Shown: one piece after another, positions 1-6,294 of the stretch | How the letters are laid out: each line of letters begins with the position of its first letter | How positions within the stretch are numbered: position 1 is the stretch's first letter | Source: Chloroflexia bacterium | GTDB taxonomy: Bacteria > Chloroflexota > Chloroflexia > Thermomicrobiales > JALYUS01 | Reading direction: 5' to 3' | Length of the DNA stretch: 7,988 nucleotides | NCBI GenBank assembly: GCA_025924435.1 | Contig: JAICIL010000212.1 | Coordinates: 1-7,988, forward strand | The notes under the pieces: generated by a model | Told to the model about the DNA's origin: nothing | Databases searched by the model: none | Seen by the model: the letters and a program-made list of their open reading frames with translations, nothing else | Program-made: the position numbers and the translations under genes

Positions 1-69
1 AGTAACGAGTTGAAAGTTGGAAGTATCGAGAACCATTACTTGGCCACTCGCTACTTTCAACTCATTACT
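1..69. repeat. Palindromic repeat covering the 3' end of mutM
   Basis: The arm at 1-19 (AGTAACGAGTTGAAAGTTG) matches the reverse complement of the arm at 51-69 at 17 of 19 positions, with a spacer of about 30 bases. The arm contains a short direct repetition of the type GTTGAAA-GTTGGAA with a 7-base period. The element may begin left of the window. The mutM stop codon (TAA on the minus strand, 65-67) lies inside the right arm, so the element ends the gene and, if transcribed, could fold at the 3' end of its mRNA. There is no clean run of T after the stem, so I do not call it a classical terminator. Confidence 0.75.
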
Positions 70-907
70 TTTCTCTCTTCGGCTGGCACGTTGGGCACCA
101 GTGGGTGCTGCGACCGGCGAGACGCATCTGGATGATGGTATCCGTGCCGCAGGTGAGGCAGGGCTGGCCGTGGCGGTGGTAGACGCGGAGATGCTCCAAG
201 TTGCCGCCGGGGTTGCCGAAGGCGTCGCGGAATCCTTCCGCATCGAAGGTCGTGCCGTTATGCGCGACGCCGCCGGCGATCACCTCCTTGATGGCGGTGG
301 TCAAACGGGCAACCTCCGCATCGGTGAGCGCGCCGACGGGCGTTTGCGGGTGGATGCCGGCGCGATGGAGCGCTTCGTCCGCGTAGATATTGCCGAGGCC
401 GGCGATGCGCGTCTGATCCAAGAGCGCGGCTTTCGTCGCCAGTTTCGGTGAATTGCCGAGCGCGGCGCGCACCGCCGCCGCGTCGAGCGCGTCGTCGAGC
501 GGTTCGTGGCCGAGATTGGCGAGGCGGGCCGCTAGCCCCGCCGGGTCGAGCACGTCGGCGGTGCCGAAGCGGCGCATATCGGCGAAGCGCAGTTCCGTCC
601 CGTTGTCGAGGCGCAAGGCGACGCGATGGAAACGGGCGGGCGGCTCGTCGGCCCGGTTCACGGTCAGCGCGCCCGTCATGCGCAGATGGACGACGAGCGC
701 GAGGTCGTCATCGAGGTCGAGGATGAGAAATTTGGCGCGCCGCCGCACGGCGTGGATGGCGCGCCCGGTCAGCGCGGCCTGCCACGCGGCCCGCCACGCC
801 AGCCAGGTCGGCTCCGTTTCGGGCGCGCTGACGGCGATAATCCGGCGGCCGGGCAGCGCACTTTCCAGCCCCCGCCGGACGGTTTCTACTTCGGGGAGTT
901 CGGGCAT
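65..907 (-). CDS. mutM: Formamidopyrimidine-DNA glycosylase (Fpg/MutM)
   Basis: This 280-residue protein, of normal family length, is a bifunctional glycosylase/AP lyase that removes 8-oxoguanine and ring-opened purines from DNA. It starts with the diagnostic MPELPEVETVRRGLE: Pro2 is the Schiff-base nucleophile and Glu3 the catalytic acid. Further landmarks are the catalytic Lys59 (RRAKF), the void-filling Met77 (HLRMTG), the intercalation loop at 111-114 (MRRF), the helix-two-turn-helix segment with Asn173 (GLGNIYADE), and a complete C-terminal zinc finger with Cys250, Cys253, Cys271, Cys274 and Arg266 (GRSTHWC). An in-frame extension upstream exists, but Pro2 must follow the start Met, and AGGAGG at 920-925 lies 12 bases before this ATG. 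The gene diverges from mutY, its partner in the GO pathway. The stop codon lies in a palindromic repeat. Confidence 0.98.
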   Translation of the reverse strand: MPELPEVETVRRGLESALPGRRIIAVSAPETEPTWLAWRAAWQAALTGRAIHAVRRRAKFLILDLDDDLALVVHLRMTGALTVNRADEPPARFHRVALRLDNGTELRFADMRRFGTADVLDPAGLAARLANLGHEPLDDALDAAAVRAALGNSPKLATKAALLDQTRIAGLGNIYADEALHRAGIHPQTPVGALTDAEVARLTTAIKEVIAGGVAHNGTTFDAEGFRDAFGNPGGNLEHLRVYHRHGQPCLTCGTDTIIQMRLAGRSTHWCPTCQPKREK

Positions 908-919
908 GACGCGGACAAA

Positions 920-942
920 CCTCCTATGAACACCGAAGTATA
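920..942 (-). promoter_or_regulatory. mutM -10 box and ribosome binding site
   Basis: On the minus strand, TATACT (942 down to 937) is a good -10 hexamer that would start transcription near 930. AGGAGG (925 to 920) is a strong Shine-Dalgarno sequence 12 bases from the ATG, which fixes the start at 907. I see no convincing -35 hexamer at 16-18 bases. The promoter half of the call is therefore tentative, and the ribosome binding site is firm. Confidence 0.55.
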
Positions 943-963
943 CCCCGGTTTGGCGGGCGCGGG

Positions 964-972
964 TGCTACAAT
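964..972 (+). promoter_or_regulatory. mutY extended -10 promoter, probably leaderless
   Basis: TGCTACAAT is an extended -10 element (TGn followed by TACAAT, 967-972). The normal distance from the -10 hexamer to the start of transcription places +1 at about 979, which is the A of the mutY ATG. No Shine-Dalgarno sequence precedes that ATG. Both facts point to a leaderless mRNA. No good -35 hexamer is visible, as is usual for extended -10 promoters. Confidence 0.55.
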
Positions 973-978
973 AGTGCC

Positions 979-1926
979 ATGAACGCCGACCCGTCCGCGC
1001 CGCCGTCAACGCCCGATCTGACGCATCTCCCGATCATCCAGCGGACACTGCTCGATTGGTACGCCCGCGCAGGGCGCGATTTGCCGTGGCGCCGCACGCG
1101 CGACCCGTACGCGATCCTCGTCTCCGAGCTGATGTTGCAGCAGACCCAGGTGGACCGTGTCATCCCGAAATGGGAGGCGTGGCTCGCACAGTTTCCGACG
1201 ATCACCGCGCTCGCCGACGCGCCGACGAGCGAAGTGATCAGGGCATGGGCGGGATTGGGCTACAACCGGCGCGCGGTCAATCTCCAGCGGCTCGCGCGGG
1301 CAGTCGTCGCGGCGCACGGCGGGCGCGTGCCGGACGATGTCGCCGAACTGAAGGCGCTGCCCGGCATCGGGCCGTACACGGCGGGCGCCGTCGCCGCCTT
1401 CGCGCACAACCGCCCGGTGGCGATGGTGGATGTTAATATCCGCCGTCTGCTGCATCGCCTCTTCGTCGGCGCGGAGACGCCGGATTACCGGCTCTCCGAG
1501 GGGGAAATCTGGGCGCTGGCGCGCGCCGCCGTGCCGCACGGCCGCAGCGCGGACTGGCATCAGGCCCTCATGGACCTCGGCGCGACGATCTGCCGCCCCC
1601 GCCCGCTCTGCGACCGCTGCCCGGTGCGCAATTGGTGCCGTGCCGCGCCGGAGTGGGCAATCCTGCCGCCCGACGCGCCGCGCCCGACGAAGTCGCAGGG
1701 AAAGTGGGAAGGCTCCAATCGCCAGTATCGCGGCCGCATCCTCCGCGCGCTCGGCGCATTGCCGCACGGCGACGCACTGCCCCTGCCGCTCCTCGGCGCG
1801 CAAGTGCGCGAAGGGTACACCGACGCCGACGCGGCATGGCTCCTCGCCCTCGTCCGCGCCCTCGCGAGCGACGGCCTCGTCCTGCTTTCGGGGGATGAGG
1901 GGACATCTACCGCCCGGCTGCCGTGA
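979..1926 (+). CDS. mutY: A/G-specific adenine glycosylase, MutY type without a Nudix domain
   Basis: This 315-residue HhH-GPD glycosylase is predicted to remove adenine mispaired with 8-oxoguanine. Visible features are catalytic Glu50 (SELMLQQTQVDRV), the helix-hairpin-helix LPGIGPYTAGAVAAFA (127-142), catalytic Asp151 with Asn153 (VDVNIRR), and a [4Fe-4S] ligand set Cys205, Cys211, Cys214, Cys220. The first two cysteines are five residues apart rather than the usual six. The protein is shorter than E. coli MutY. In place of the Nudix-like 8-oxoG recognition domain it has a tail with NRQYRGRILRAL (about 248-259) and a winged-helix-like segment, as in actinobacterial MutY. GYNRRAVNL (95-103) also recalls a short MutY-like clade. 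Divergence from mutM supports the GO-repair role. Exact substrate preference is less sure because the Nudix domain is absent. Confidence 0.93.
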   Translation: MNADPSAPPSTPDLTHLPIIQRTLLDWYARAGRDLPWRRTRDPYAILVSELMLQQTQVDRVIPKWEAWLAQFPTITALADAPTSEVIRAWAGLGYNRRAVNLQRLARAVVAAHGGRVPDDVAELKALPGIGPYTAGAVAAFAHNRPVAMVDVNIRRLLHRLFVGAETPDYRLSEGEIWALARAAVPHGRSADWHQALMDLGATICRPRPLCDRCPVRNWCRAAPEWAILPPDAPRPTKSQGKWEGSNRQYRGRILRALGALPHGDALPLPLLGAQVREGYTDADAAWLLALVRALASDGLVLLSGDEGTSTARLP

Positions 1927-1933
1927 TCTGGTA

Positions 1934-2018
1934 GCGCGGGCTTTCCAGCCTGCGCGAGCGACCTACCCCCGGCCCCTTCCCGCGGGCGCCCCCTGGGCAG
2001 GAGGAAGGGGCCGGGGTT
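1934..2018. repeat. Two hairpin-forming repeats downstream of mutY
   Basis: Eight bases after the mutY stop codon, GCGCGGGCT (1934-1942) and AGCCTGCGC (1947-1955) form a 9-bp stem with one mismatch and a TTCC loop. A second inverted repeat follows: CCCCGGCCCCTTCC (1967-1980) pairs perfectly with 2003-2016 across a 22-base loop. This second motif recurs with variation at 6851-6967, so it belongs to a dispersed family. The position fits a transcript end for mutY, but no T-run follows, so a Rho-independent terminator is not shown. Confidence 0.65.
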
Positions 2019-2028
2019 GGGTTTCTGT

Positions 2029-2057
2029 CACACAGTGCGCCCGCCCGGTGTTACCAT
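2029..2057 (+). promoter_or_regulatory. Predicted promoter of the secreted hydrolase
   Basis: An extended -10 element, TGT-TACCAT (hexamer 2052-2057), lies 17 bases after CACACA (2029-2034), a weak match to a -35 box. Transcription would begin near 2064, leaving a leader of about 40 bases. The same arrangement, including CACACA at the same distance and TGC-TACCAT, stands at 3474-3502 before the next gene. That repetition is the main support for both calls. Confidence 0.45.
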
Positions 2058-2104
2058 ACGATGTGACGGCAGTTCCGGGGGCGTTTCGGGAGCAGCGGGG
2101 AACC

Positions 2105-3346
2105 ATGAGAGCGACTGATCTGATCGCGCGGTACGGGCGGTGGCTCGTCGCGCTTGTTTTCGTTCTGCAGATCGCGGCTCCGGTCGCGGCGCGGGTGCCG
2201 GAGCGGGTGGCGGACATCCCGCTCGCGGGGGATGACACCTTTCAAGTCGGGCCGACGACCGTGAGCGACCCGACGGCTGTTTCCGTGCCGGTGGACCGTG
2301 CGTACGGCCCGCTCGCCGACGACGCGGGGCATCTCCGCGCCGATCTGATCGGCACGAGCGTCGCGACCGATACCGCCCTCGAAGTCGCGCCGACGGATGG
2401 CGCGCAACCCGCCTTTTCCGTCGCGATCAACGGCGTCGCGGTGCAGGGGTCGTGGCAACTCGCCGGGCCGGTCAGCCGCGTCTATCGCCTGACCTTCCCG
2501 ACCGCGCGGGTCCTCTTCCCGCCGCCCGGCGATGGGCAGAGCGCGCTCACCCCGCGCGCCAACACGCTGACGCTCACCGGCGCGTCGGCGTCGCTGGATT
2601 GGTTGCGCCTCATCGTGCCCGGCACGCCGCCCGCGCTCCTGATGGCGGGGGCGGACTTGTCCTGCGGCAGCCCCGGCCCGACCGACCCGACGGACACGTG
2701 GAACGATTGGGGCCGCTGGTTGGCGGCGGATGGCATCCCCTCCCGCGCGCCCGCGCGCGACGGGCGGCTGACGGTCGCGGAGCAACTCCCGGCGCTGGAC
2801 GACGGCTACACCTTCCTCCGGCGCGCGTACGGCCCCGATCGCCCCGGCCTCTCGCCGCGCGTCACGCTCGTCGGCTACAGCATGGGCGGGCTGGTGACGC
2901 GGCTCTGGGCATATCAGCACCCCGGCGTCGTCGCACACCTCGTGGAGATCGCCAGCCCGGACGCCGGGACGGACGCCGCGACCAATTTCTTCGCCATCTT
3001 CCTCTCCCCCTGCGCGAGCGGCGCGCTGCACGACCTGTCGCCGATCTTCGTCTCCGCCTTCAATAGCCGCGTGGACCTCTCCCATTATTGGGACCCCGAT
3101 CCCGCCGCGACCCATATCACGACCATCGCCGCCGTGCCGCCGACCGGGGAGCATACAGACGGCGTCGTGCCGGAGGCGAGCGCGGACGCGCTCCCGTACG
3201 CGACGCACCTGACGTGGACGCCGGATGCCGCCGGGCGCTCGCTCTCGCTCCACACCGCGATTCCCCACGCCGCGACGGTCTATACCGACCTGCGCGACGC
3301 GGCGCATTTCGCCGCGCCACTGCCGGATGCGCGAACGGGGCAGTGA
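2105..3346 (+). CDS. Secreted alpha/beta-hydrolase (lipase/esterase-like)
   Basis: The 413-residue protein opens with a signal peptide: charged MRATDLIARYGR, hydrophobic WLVALVFVLQIAA, then a likely signal peptidase I cut after Ala29 (PVAA|R). Residues 30-172 look beta-rich and may form a jelly-roll-like domain (NTLTLTG...LDWLRLIVPG). The hydrolase part follows. It contains the nucleophile elbow GYSMGG with Ser259, a probable acid Asp352 (HTDGVVP), and His383 or His388 (SLHTAIPH) as catalytic base. These fit a lipase/PGAP1-like fold that cleaves an ester outside the membrane; the substrate is unknown. Where relatives usually have an HG oxyanion motif this protein has LLMAGADLS (178-186). ATG 2105 is preferred because the signal peptide starts there. 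The open frame continues upstream into mutY only as an out-of-frame shadow. The upstream GGGGAACC is a weak ribosome binding site. Confidence 0.82.
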   Translation: MRATDLIARYGRWLVALVFVLQIAAPVAARVPERVADIPLAGDDTFQVGPTTVSDPTAVSVPVDRAYGPLADDAGHLRADLIGTSVATDTALEVAPTDGAQPAFSVAINGVAVQGSWQLAGPVSRVYRLTFPTARVLFPPPGDGQSALTPRANTLTLTGASASLDWLRLIVPGTPPALLMAGADLSCGSPGPTDPTDTWNDWGRWLAADGIPSRAPARDGRLTVAEQLPALDDGYTFLRRAYGPDRPGLSPRVTLVGYSMGGLVTRLWAYQHPGVVAHLVEIASPDAGTDAATNFFAIFLSPCASGALHDLSPIFVSAFNSRVDLSHYWDPDPAATHITTIAAVPPTGEHTDGVVPEASADALPYATHLTWTPDAAGRSLSLHTAIPHAATVYTDLRDAAHFAAPLPDARTGQ

Positions 3347-3367
3347 GCGGCGGGCAGCGGGCGAAAA

Positions 3368-3401
3368 AAGCGGCGGAGAAAACTAAATCACTCCGCCGCT
3401 T
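3368..3401. terminator. Perfect 11-bp stem-loop after the hydrolase gene
   Basis: AAGCGGCGGAG (3368-3378) pairs perfectly with CTCCGCCGCTT (3391-3401) across a 12-base A-rich loop. It begins 21 bases after the hydrolase stop codon. On the plus strand only two T residues follow the stem. On the minus strand the stem is followed by six T residues (the A-run 3364-3369), which is the form of an intrinsic terminator. It may end hydrolase transcripts poorly and antisense transcripts well. Confidence 0.65.
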
Positions 3402-3408
3402 CGCCTTC

Positions 3409-3422
3409 CCGCGCATGCGCGG
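3409..3422. promoter_or_regulatory. Perfect 14-bp palindrome upstream of the polyphosphate operon
   Basis: CCGCGCATGCGCGG is its own reverse complement. It lies between the hydrolase terminator and the predicted promoter at 3474-3502, so it could be an operator, or a further hairpin with the C7T4 run that follows. Short GC-only palindromes arise easily by chance in DNA of this composition, hence the low confidence. Confidence 0.25.
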
Positions 3423-3473
3423 CCCCCCCTTTTGCGCCGAAGTCGTCACCGTTCGGTGTTCACTCGTCGTTTA

Positions 3474-3502
3474 CACACACTCTGCGCGCTTTCTGCTACC
3501 AT
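3474..3502 (+). promoter_or_regulatory. Predicted promoter of the HprK-like/ppx/CHAD operon
   Basis: The extended -10 element TGC-TACCAT (hexamer 3497-3502) is preceded by CACACA (3474-3479) at a 17-base spacing. It matches the promoter at 2029-2057 at 19 of 28 aligned positions from the ACACA onward, without gaps. Transcription would start near 3509, giving an untranslated leader of about 80 bases. Confidence 0.45.
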
Positions 3503-3526
3503 GCGCCTGGAGTGCTGGCTCGGCGT

Positions 3527-3555
3527 GGCACATACAGGATAGGAAATTGTGTGCC
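3527..3555 (+). other. Small hairpin in the operon leader
   Basis: GGCACATA (3527-3534) can pair with TGTGTGCC (3548-3555), with one G-T pair, closing a 13-base loop that contains AGGATAGGAAA. It lies in the predicted 5' leader, more than 20 bases before the true ribosome binding site (AGGAG, 3577-3581). I do not recognise a known riboswitch. It could be a stability or regulatory hairpin, or chance. Confidence 0.25.
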
Positions 3556-3588
3556 GCTCGCCGGGGCGAACGGAAGAGGAGAGCGACG

Positions 3589-4695
3589 ATGTCCATGTGG
3601 CCTGATCGCACGATTGCACCGGACGACGCCCAGGCGCTGCTCTTCACGATCCACGATGTCCCGTTCGCTGTCCGCTCGAACGACGCGGTGGTGATCGCGC
3701 ACGTCGCCCAATTGGTGCGGCGCTATCGCACGGCGGAGCCGCCGGCCGCGACGGGAACGCGGCAGGAACTGATCGCCCTTCAAGGCGTCCCCGCCATTGA
3801 CGCCGATCGCCTGACGGATGTGCCGCGACGCTCCGGCGCACACAAACCGGCGCGGGTCGCGACCGCCGATACGGACGACGGTCGCGTGATTCTTCGCCGC
3901 GAGACGGGCGTGGTGACGACGATCCGGCCCGACGGATGGACGATCACGGGCGACCTCCGGGCGCATCCGGGCGAGGTGACGCGCGCGCTGGACGCGATGC
4001 TCTCGCTCGCCCTCGTCGAGCGGGGCTATCTGACGCTCAAAGGTTCCGCCCTCGCGCGGGACGGGCGGGGCGTTGCCCTCGTCGGCGGGCCGGATACCGC
4101 CCGCCGCGCGCTCGCGGTCGCGCTCCTCGGGCGCGGTTTCCGATGGGTTACGGAGGATTCGCTGCTCGTGCGCGTCGCCGCCGGGCGGGTCGAGATGCGC
4201 GGTTTGCCCGGCCTGCTTCGCCTCGGCCCCGCCGCGATGCTCGCGCACCCCGCCCTCCGCGCCATGCTCTCGGACGACGAGCGCGCGCGCTACGCGGGGC
4301 AGACGTGGCGCGATCTGCGGGAGATCGAGGCGCGCTACGTCGTGGACGCGGCGGACGCCTTCGGCGCGGATGGGATCGAGACCGGCGGTGCGCTGGAGAT
4401 GATCGTCGCGCTCCGATGGAAAGGGGGCGCGGCGGAGGGCACATCCGCCGTCGCTCCGCTCGCCCGCGCCGACGCCTACGAGGCGCTGGCGGACGCGACC
4501 CGCTCCTACGGGCTGTACGAGCTGCGCGCCACCCTCCCACCGAACTATCACCGCCTCCAGCGTATCGCGGAGGCCGTCACGATGCATGCCGTCACCGGGC
4601 CGGTGGATCTTCAGACCGTCGCGGACGCCCTCGTCGCCGACGAGGCCGCGATCACCGCGCATGACATCGCCGCGGCTGTTAATGGGGCACACTGA
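3589..4695 (+). CDS. HprK-related protein with a degenerate P-loop (probable pseudokinase)
   Basis: The 368-residue protein starts at ATG 3589, seven bases after AGGAG. No signal peptide or membrane segment is seen, so it should be cytoplasmic. The N-terminal part (about 15-48, FTIHDVPFAVRSNDAVVIAH) and the middle (about 130-200) have the layout of HPr(Ser)-kinase-related proteins: a hydrophobic strand, a glycine-rich loop, a helix, and an acidic strand WVTEDSLLV (186-194) like the usual DD strand. The loop VGGPDTARRALAVALLGRG (165-183) occupies the Walker A position, but the invariant GKS/T is replaced by ARRA, so ATP binding and kinase activity are doubtful. The gene ends four bases before the preferred ppx start and is surely co-transcribed with it. 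A structural or regulatory role in the polyphosphate module is inference. The family call rests on pattern only; it could be an unrelated P-loop relative. Confidence 0.6.
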   Translation: MSMWPDRTIAPDDAQALLFTIHDVPFAVRSNDAVVIAHVAQLVRRYRTAEPPAATGTRQELIALQGVPAIDADRLTDVPRRSGAHKPARVATADTDDGRVILRRETGVVTTIRPDGWTITGDLRAHPGEVTRALDAMLSLALVERGYLTLKGSALARDGRGVALVGGPDTARRALAVALLGRGFRWVTEDSLLVRVAAGRVEMRGLPGLLRLGPAAMLAHPALRAMLSDDERARYAGQTWRDLREIEARYVVDAADAFGADGIETGGALEMIVALRWKGGAAEGTSAVAPLARADAYEALADATRSYGLYELRATLPPNYHRLQRIAEAVTMHAVTGPVDLQTVADALVADEAAITAHDIAAAVNGAH

Positions 4696-4699
4696 CGCG

Positions 4700-5602
4700 A
4701 TGGCGCGCCGCGTCGCCGTCCTCGATGTCGGGACGAACACCGTCCGGCTGCTCGTCGCCGATTGCGAAGGCGACAGCCTGACGCCGGTGCGGGATACGAC
4801 GAGGATGTCCCGCCTCGGTCTCGGCGCGGGCGCGGATGGCACGCTGGCGGCGGAGAGCGTCGCCCGCACCGCCGAGGCGGCAATCGCGCTCGTCGGGGAG
4901 GCGCGCGCGGCGGGCGCGGCGACGATCCTGATGGTCGGCACCGCCGCCGTGCGGGACGCACCGAACCGCGCCGCGCTGCTCGCGTGGATCGAGCGGGAGA
5001 CGGGGATCGCCTGCCGCGTCGTTGATGGCGAAACGGAAGCGTCGCTGACCTTCCTCGGCGCGACGGCCGGGCAGCCACTCGCGGGCACGCTCGCGGTCGG
5101 CGACATCGGCGGCGGCAGCACGGAGCGGATCATCGCGGTGGATGGCGCGATCCGCGAGCGGGTCTCCGTGCCGCTCGGCTCCGGCCGCTTGACCGAGCGG
5201 ACCATCGCGCACGACCCGCCGGCCGACGCCGATCTCGCCGCCGCGACGCATGCCGCCGACGAGGCCCTCCGCGCCCTGCGGCCGGTGCGGGCAACCGCGC
5301 TCCTGCTCGCGGGCGGGACGGCGTCCGCCCTCGGCAAGCTGCAAGGCACGGCGACGCTCGACGCCGCCGCGCTCGCCACCGCGCTCGCGACGCTCCAATC
5401 CGCGCCCGCCGCCGCGCTCGCGCCGAAGATCGGGCTGGAAGAGACCCGCGTCGGCCTGATGGCGGCGGGCGCGATCATCGTCCGGGCGCTCGCCCGGACG
5501 TGCGGCCTCACCGCCGCGACCGTCGCCCCCGGCGGCATCCGCGAGGGCACGCTGCTCGCGGCGATGCGCGGCGAGTACGGCTTTCGGATGGGAAAGCGTT
5601 GA
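4700..5602 (+). CDS. ppx: Exopolyphosphatase / guanosine pentaphosphatase family (Ppx/GppA)
   Basis: This 300-residue protein is the short two-domain form of the family, which hydrolyses terminal phosphates of inorganic polyphosphate and in some members pppGpp. All signature segments are present: AVLDVGTNTVRLLVA (6-20, phosphate-binding motif 1), GTAAVRDAPNR (80-90), the catalytic acid region VVDGETEA (107-114), GDIGGGSTE (134-142, motif 2), PLGSGRLTE (158-166), LAGGTASALGKL (203-214) and APGGIREG (276-283). It lacks the C-terminal extension of E. coli Ppx. ATG 4700 gives the usual short lead into the first strand. ATG 4682, in the same frame and overlapping the previous gene by 14 bases, is an alternative, and neither start has a clear Shine-Dalgarno sequence, which suggests coupled translation. 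The TGA lies inside a palindromic repeat arm. The two CHAD genes downstream favour polyphosphate over pppGpp as substrate. That preference is inferred. Confidence 0.93.
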   Translation: MARRVAVLDVGTNTVRLLVADCEGDSLTPVRDTTRMSRLGLGAGADGTLAAESVARTAEAAIALVGEARAAGAATILMVGTAAVRDAPNRAALLAWIERETGIACRVVDGETEASLTFLGATAGQPLAGTLAVGDIGGGSTERIIAVDGAIRERVSVPLGSGRLTERTIAHDPPADADLAAATHAADEALRALRPVRATALLLAGGTASALGKLQGTATLDAAALATALATLQSAPAAALAPKIGLEETRVGLMAAGAIIVRALARTCGLTAATVAPGGIREGTLLAAMRGEYGFRMGKR

Positions 5603-5702
5603 ACCGCCAAGGACGCCAGGGACGCCAAGAGAGACAAGAGGAGATGAAGAGAAAGCAGGGACCGGCCTCCTTCCCCTCTTCTTGGCGCCTTGGCGGTTCA
5701 AA
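5599..5702. repeat. Palindromic CGCCAAG-type repeat between ppx and the first CHAD gene
   Basis: TTGAACCGCCAAGG at 5599-5612 pairs perfectly with its reverse complement at 5689-5702. Each arm continues with further copies of a CGCCAAG-like unit (8-9-base period in the left arm). The middle is an unrelated purine-rich stretch (5627-5660). A second member of the family lies at 7798-7910, with the same TTGAACCGCCAAG ends but a different middle. The ppx stop codon (5600-5602) is the TGA in TTGAACC, and CHAD gene 1 begins 31 bases after the element. It looks like a small non-coding mobile or REP-like element. Confidence 0.85.
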
Positions 5703-5733
5703 TTCTCTGCAGGCCATAGGGAGCGATAAACGG

Positions 5734-6213
5734 ATGGGCAAGGATGCGGCGCATTTCGGGCCGAAGACGACATTCCGCGCTGCCGCCGCGCGGGTGCTGG
5801 CCGAACGGCTCGATGCGGTGATGGCGCATGAAGCGGGCACGCGGGCGGGGGCGGACCCGGAAGAATTGCACGATATGCGCGTCGCCTCGCGTCGGCTGCG
5901 GGCGGCGGTGGAGGCGTTCGCCGTTTGCTATCGGAGCAAGGAGTTCGCGCGGGTCGCGAAGCGGACGAAGGCGCTGACCGACGCGCTCGGCGGCGTGCGG
6001 GACGGCGATGTGCTGCTGGCGCGGATGGAGGCATACGCCGCGACGATACCGCCGGACGAACGGCCCGCCATCGCCGGGTTCATCGCCCGCATCCGCGACG
6101 AACGGGAATCCCGCCGCGCGACGATGCTCCATGAACTCGACGACCTGGCGGCCTTTGGCTACGCGAAGCGGTTCCGCGCCGCCATCGCGCACCCCGATGC
6201 GAGTGGTCAGTAG
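5734..6213 (+). CDS. CHAD-domain protein, N-terminal half of the domain
   Basis: The 159-residue, helix-rich protein carries the first of the two conserved histidine/arginine motifs of a CHAD domain: ELHDMRVASRRLRAAVEAF (44-62, with His46, Arg49, Arg53, Arg54, Arg56), followed by LTDALGGVRDGDVLL (81-95), the usual second helix pair. CHAD domains bind polyphosphate through such basic surfaces; that is known for the family. A whole CHAD domain has two such helical bundles, and this protein has only one. ATG 5734 is preceded by AGGGAG (5718-5723) at 10 bases. An open frame extends upstream through the repeat but has no good start. The stop is a TAG inside the next repeat, the only TAG stop among the genes here, and the second CHAD gene follows in the same frame. 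Confidence 0.9.
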   Translation: MGKDAAHFGPKTTFRAAAARVLAERLDAVMAHEAGTRAGADPEELHDMRVASRRLRAAVEAFAVCYRSKEFARVAKRTKALTDALGGVRDGDVLLARMEAYAATIPPDERPAIAGFIARIRDERESRRATMLHELDDLAAFGYAKRFRAAIAHPDASGQ

Positions 6214-6279
6214 TCGGTAGTTAGTAGACAGATGGAACGGCATCGGGCACAAATCGTTGTCTACCGACTACCGACTACT
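6209..6279. repeat. Palindromic AGTCGGT-type repeat between the two CHAD genes
   Basis: The arm 6209-6229 matches the reverse complement of 6259-6279 at 19 of 21 positions. The right arm, read on the minus strand, is a 7-base tandem unit (AGTCGGT) repeated, and the left arm is a slightly decayed copy. The spacer of 29 bases shows nothing recognisable. The left arm supplies the TAG (6211-6213) that ends CHAD gene 1. Through the rest of the element the CHAD frame stays open. Confidence 0.85.
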
Positions 6280-6294
6280 TCCCCTGGAGGAGCG

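Noticed and set aside
1430..2104. Open frame continuing upstream of the secreted hydrolase into mutY, giving a 638-residue reading
   Set aside because: The first part is out of frame with the well-supported mutY, is rich in Arg, Ala and Ser, and matches nothing; the signal peptide begins at 2105.
2051..3307. 418-residue minus-strand open frame opposite the secreted hydrolase
   Set aside because: Arg/Gly-rich shadow frame with no recognisable domain. The opposite strand shows a signal peptide and catalytic motifs.
3496..5637. 713-residue open frame on the minus strand opposite the HprK-like and ppx genes
   Set aside because: Low-complexity Ala/Arg/Ser-rich shadow typical of GC-rich DNA. The plus-strand frames carry clear family motifs and ribosome binding sites.
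4679..6034. 451-residue minus-strand open frame across ppx, the repeat and the first CHAD gene
   Set aside because: It runs through two convincing genes and a non-coding repeat, and its composition is that of a GC-rich antisense shadow.
6232..6294. Upstream ATG 6232 as start of the second CHAD gene
   Set aside because: It lies inside the repeat and lacks a ribosome binding site, while ATG 6295 has GGAGG four bases before it.
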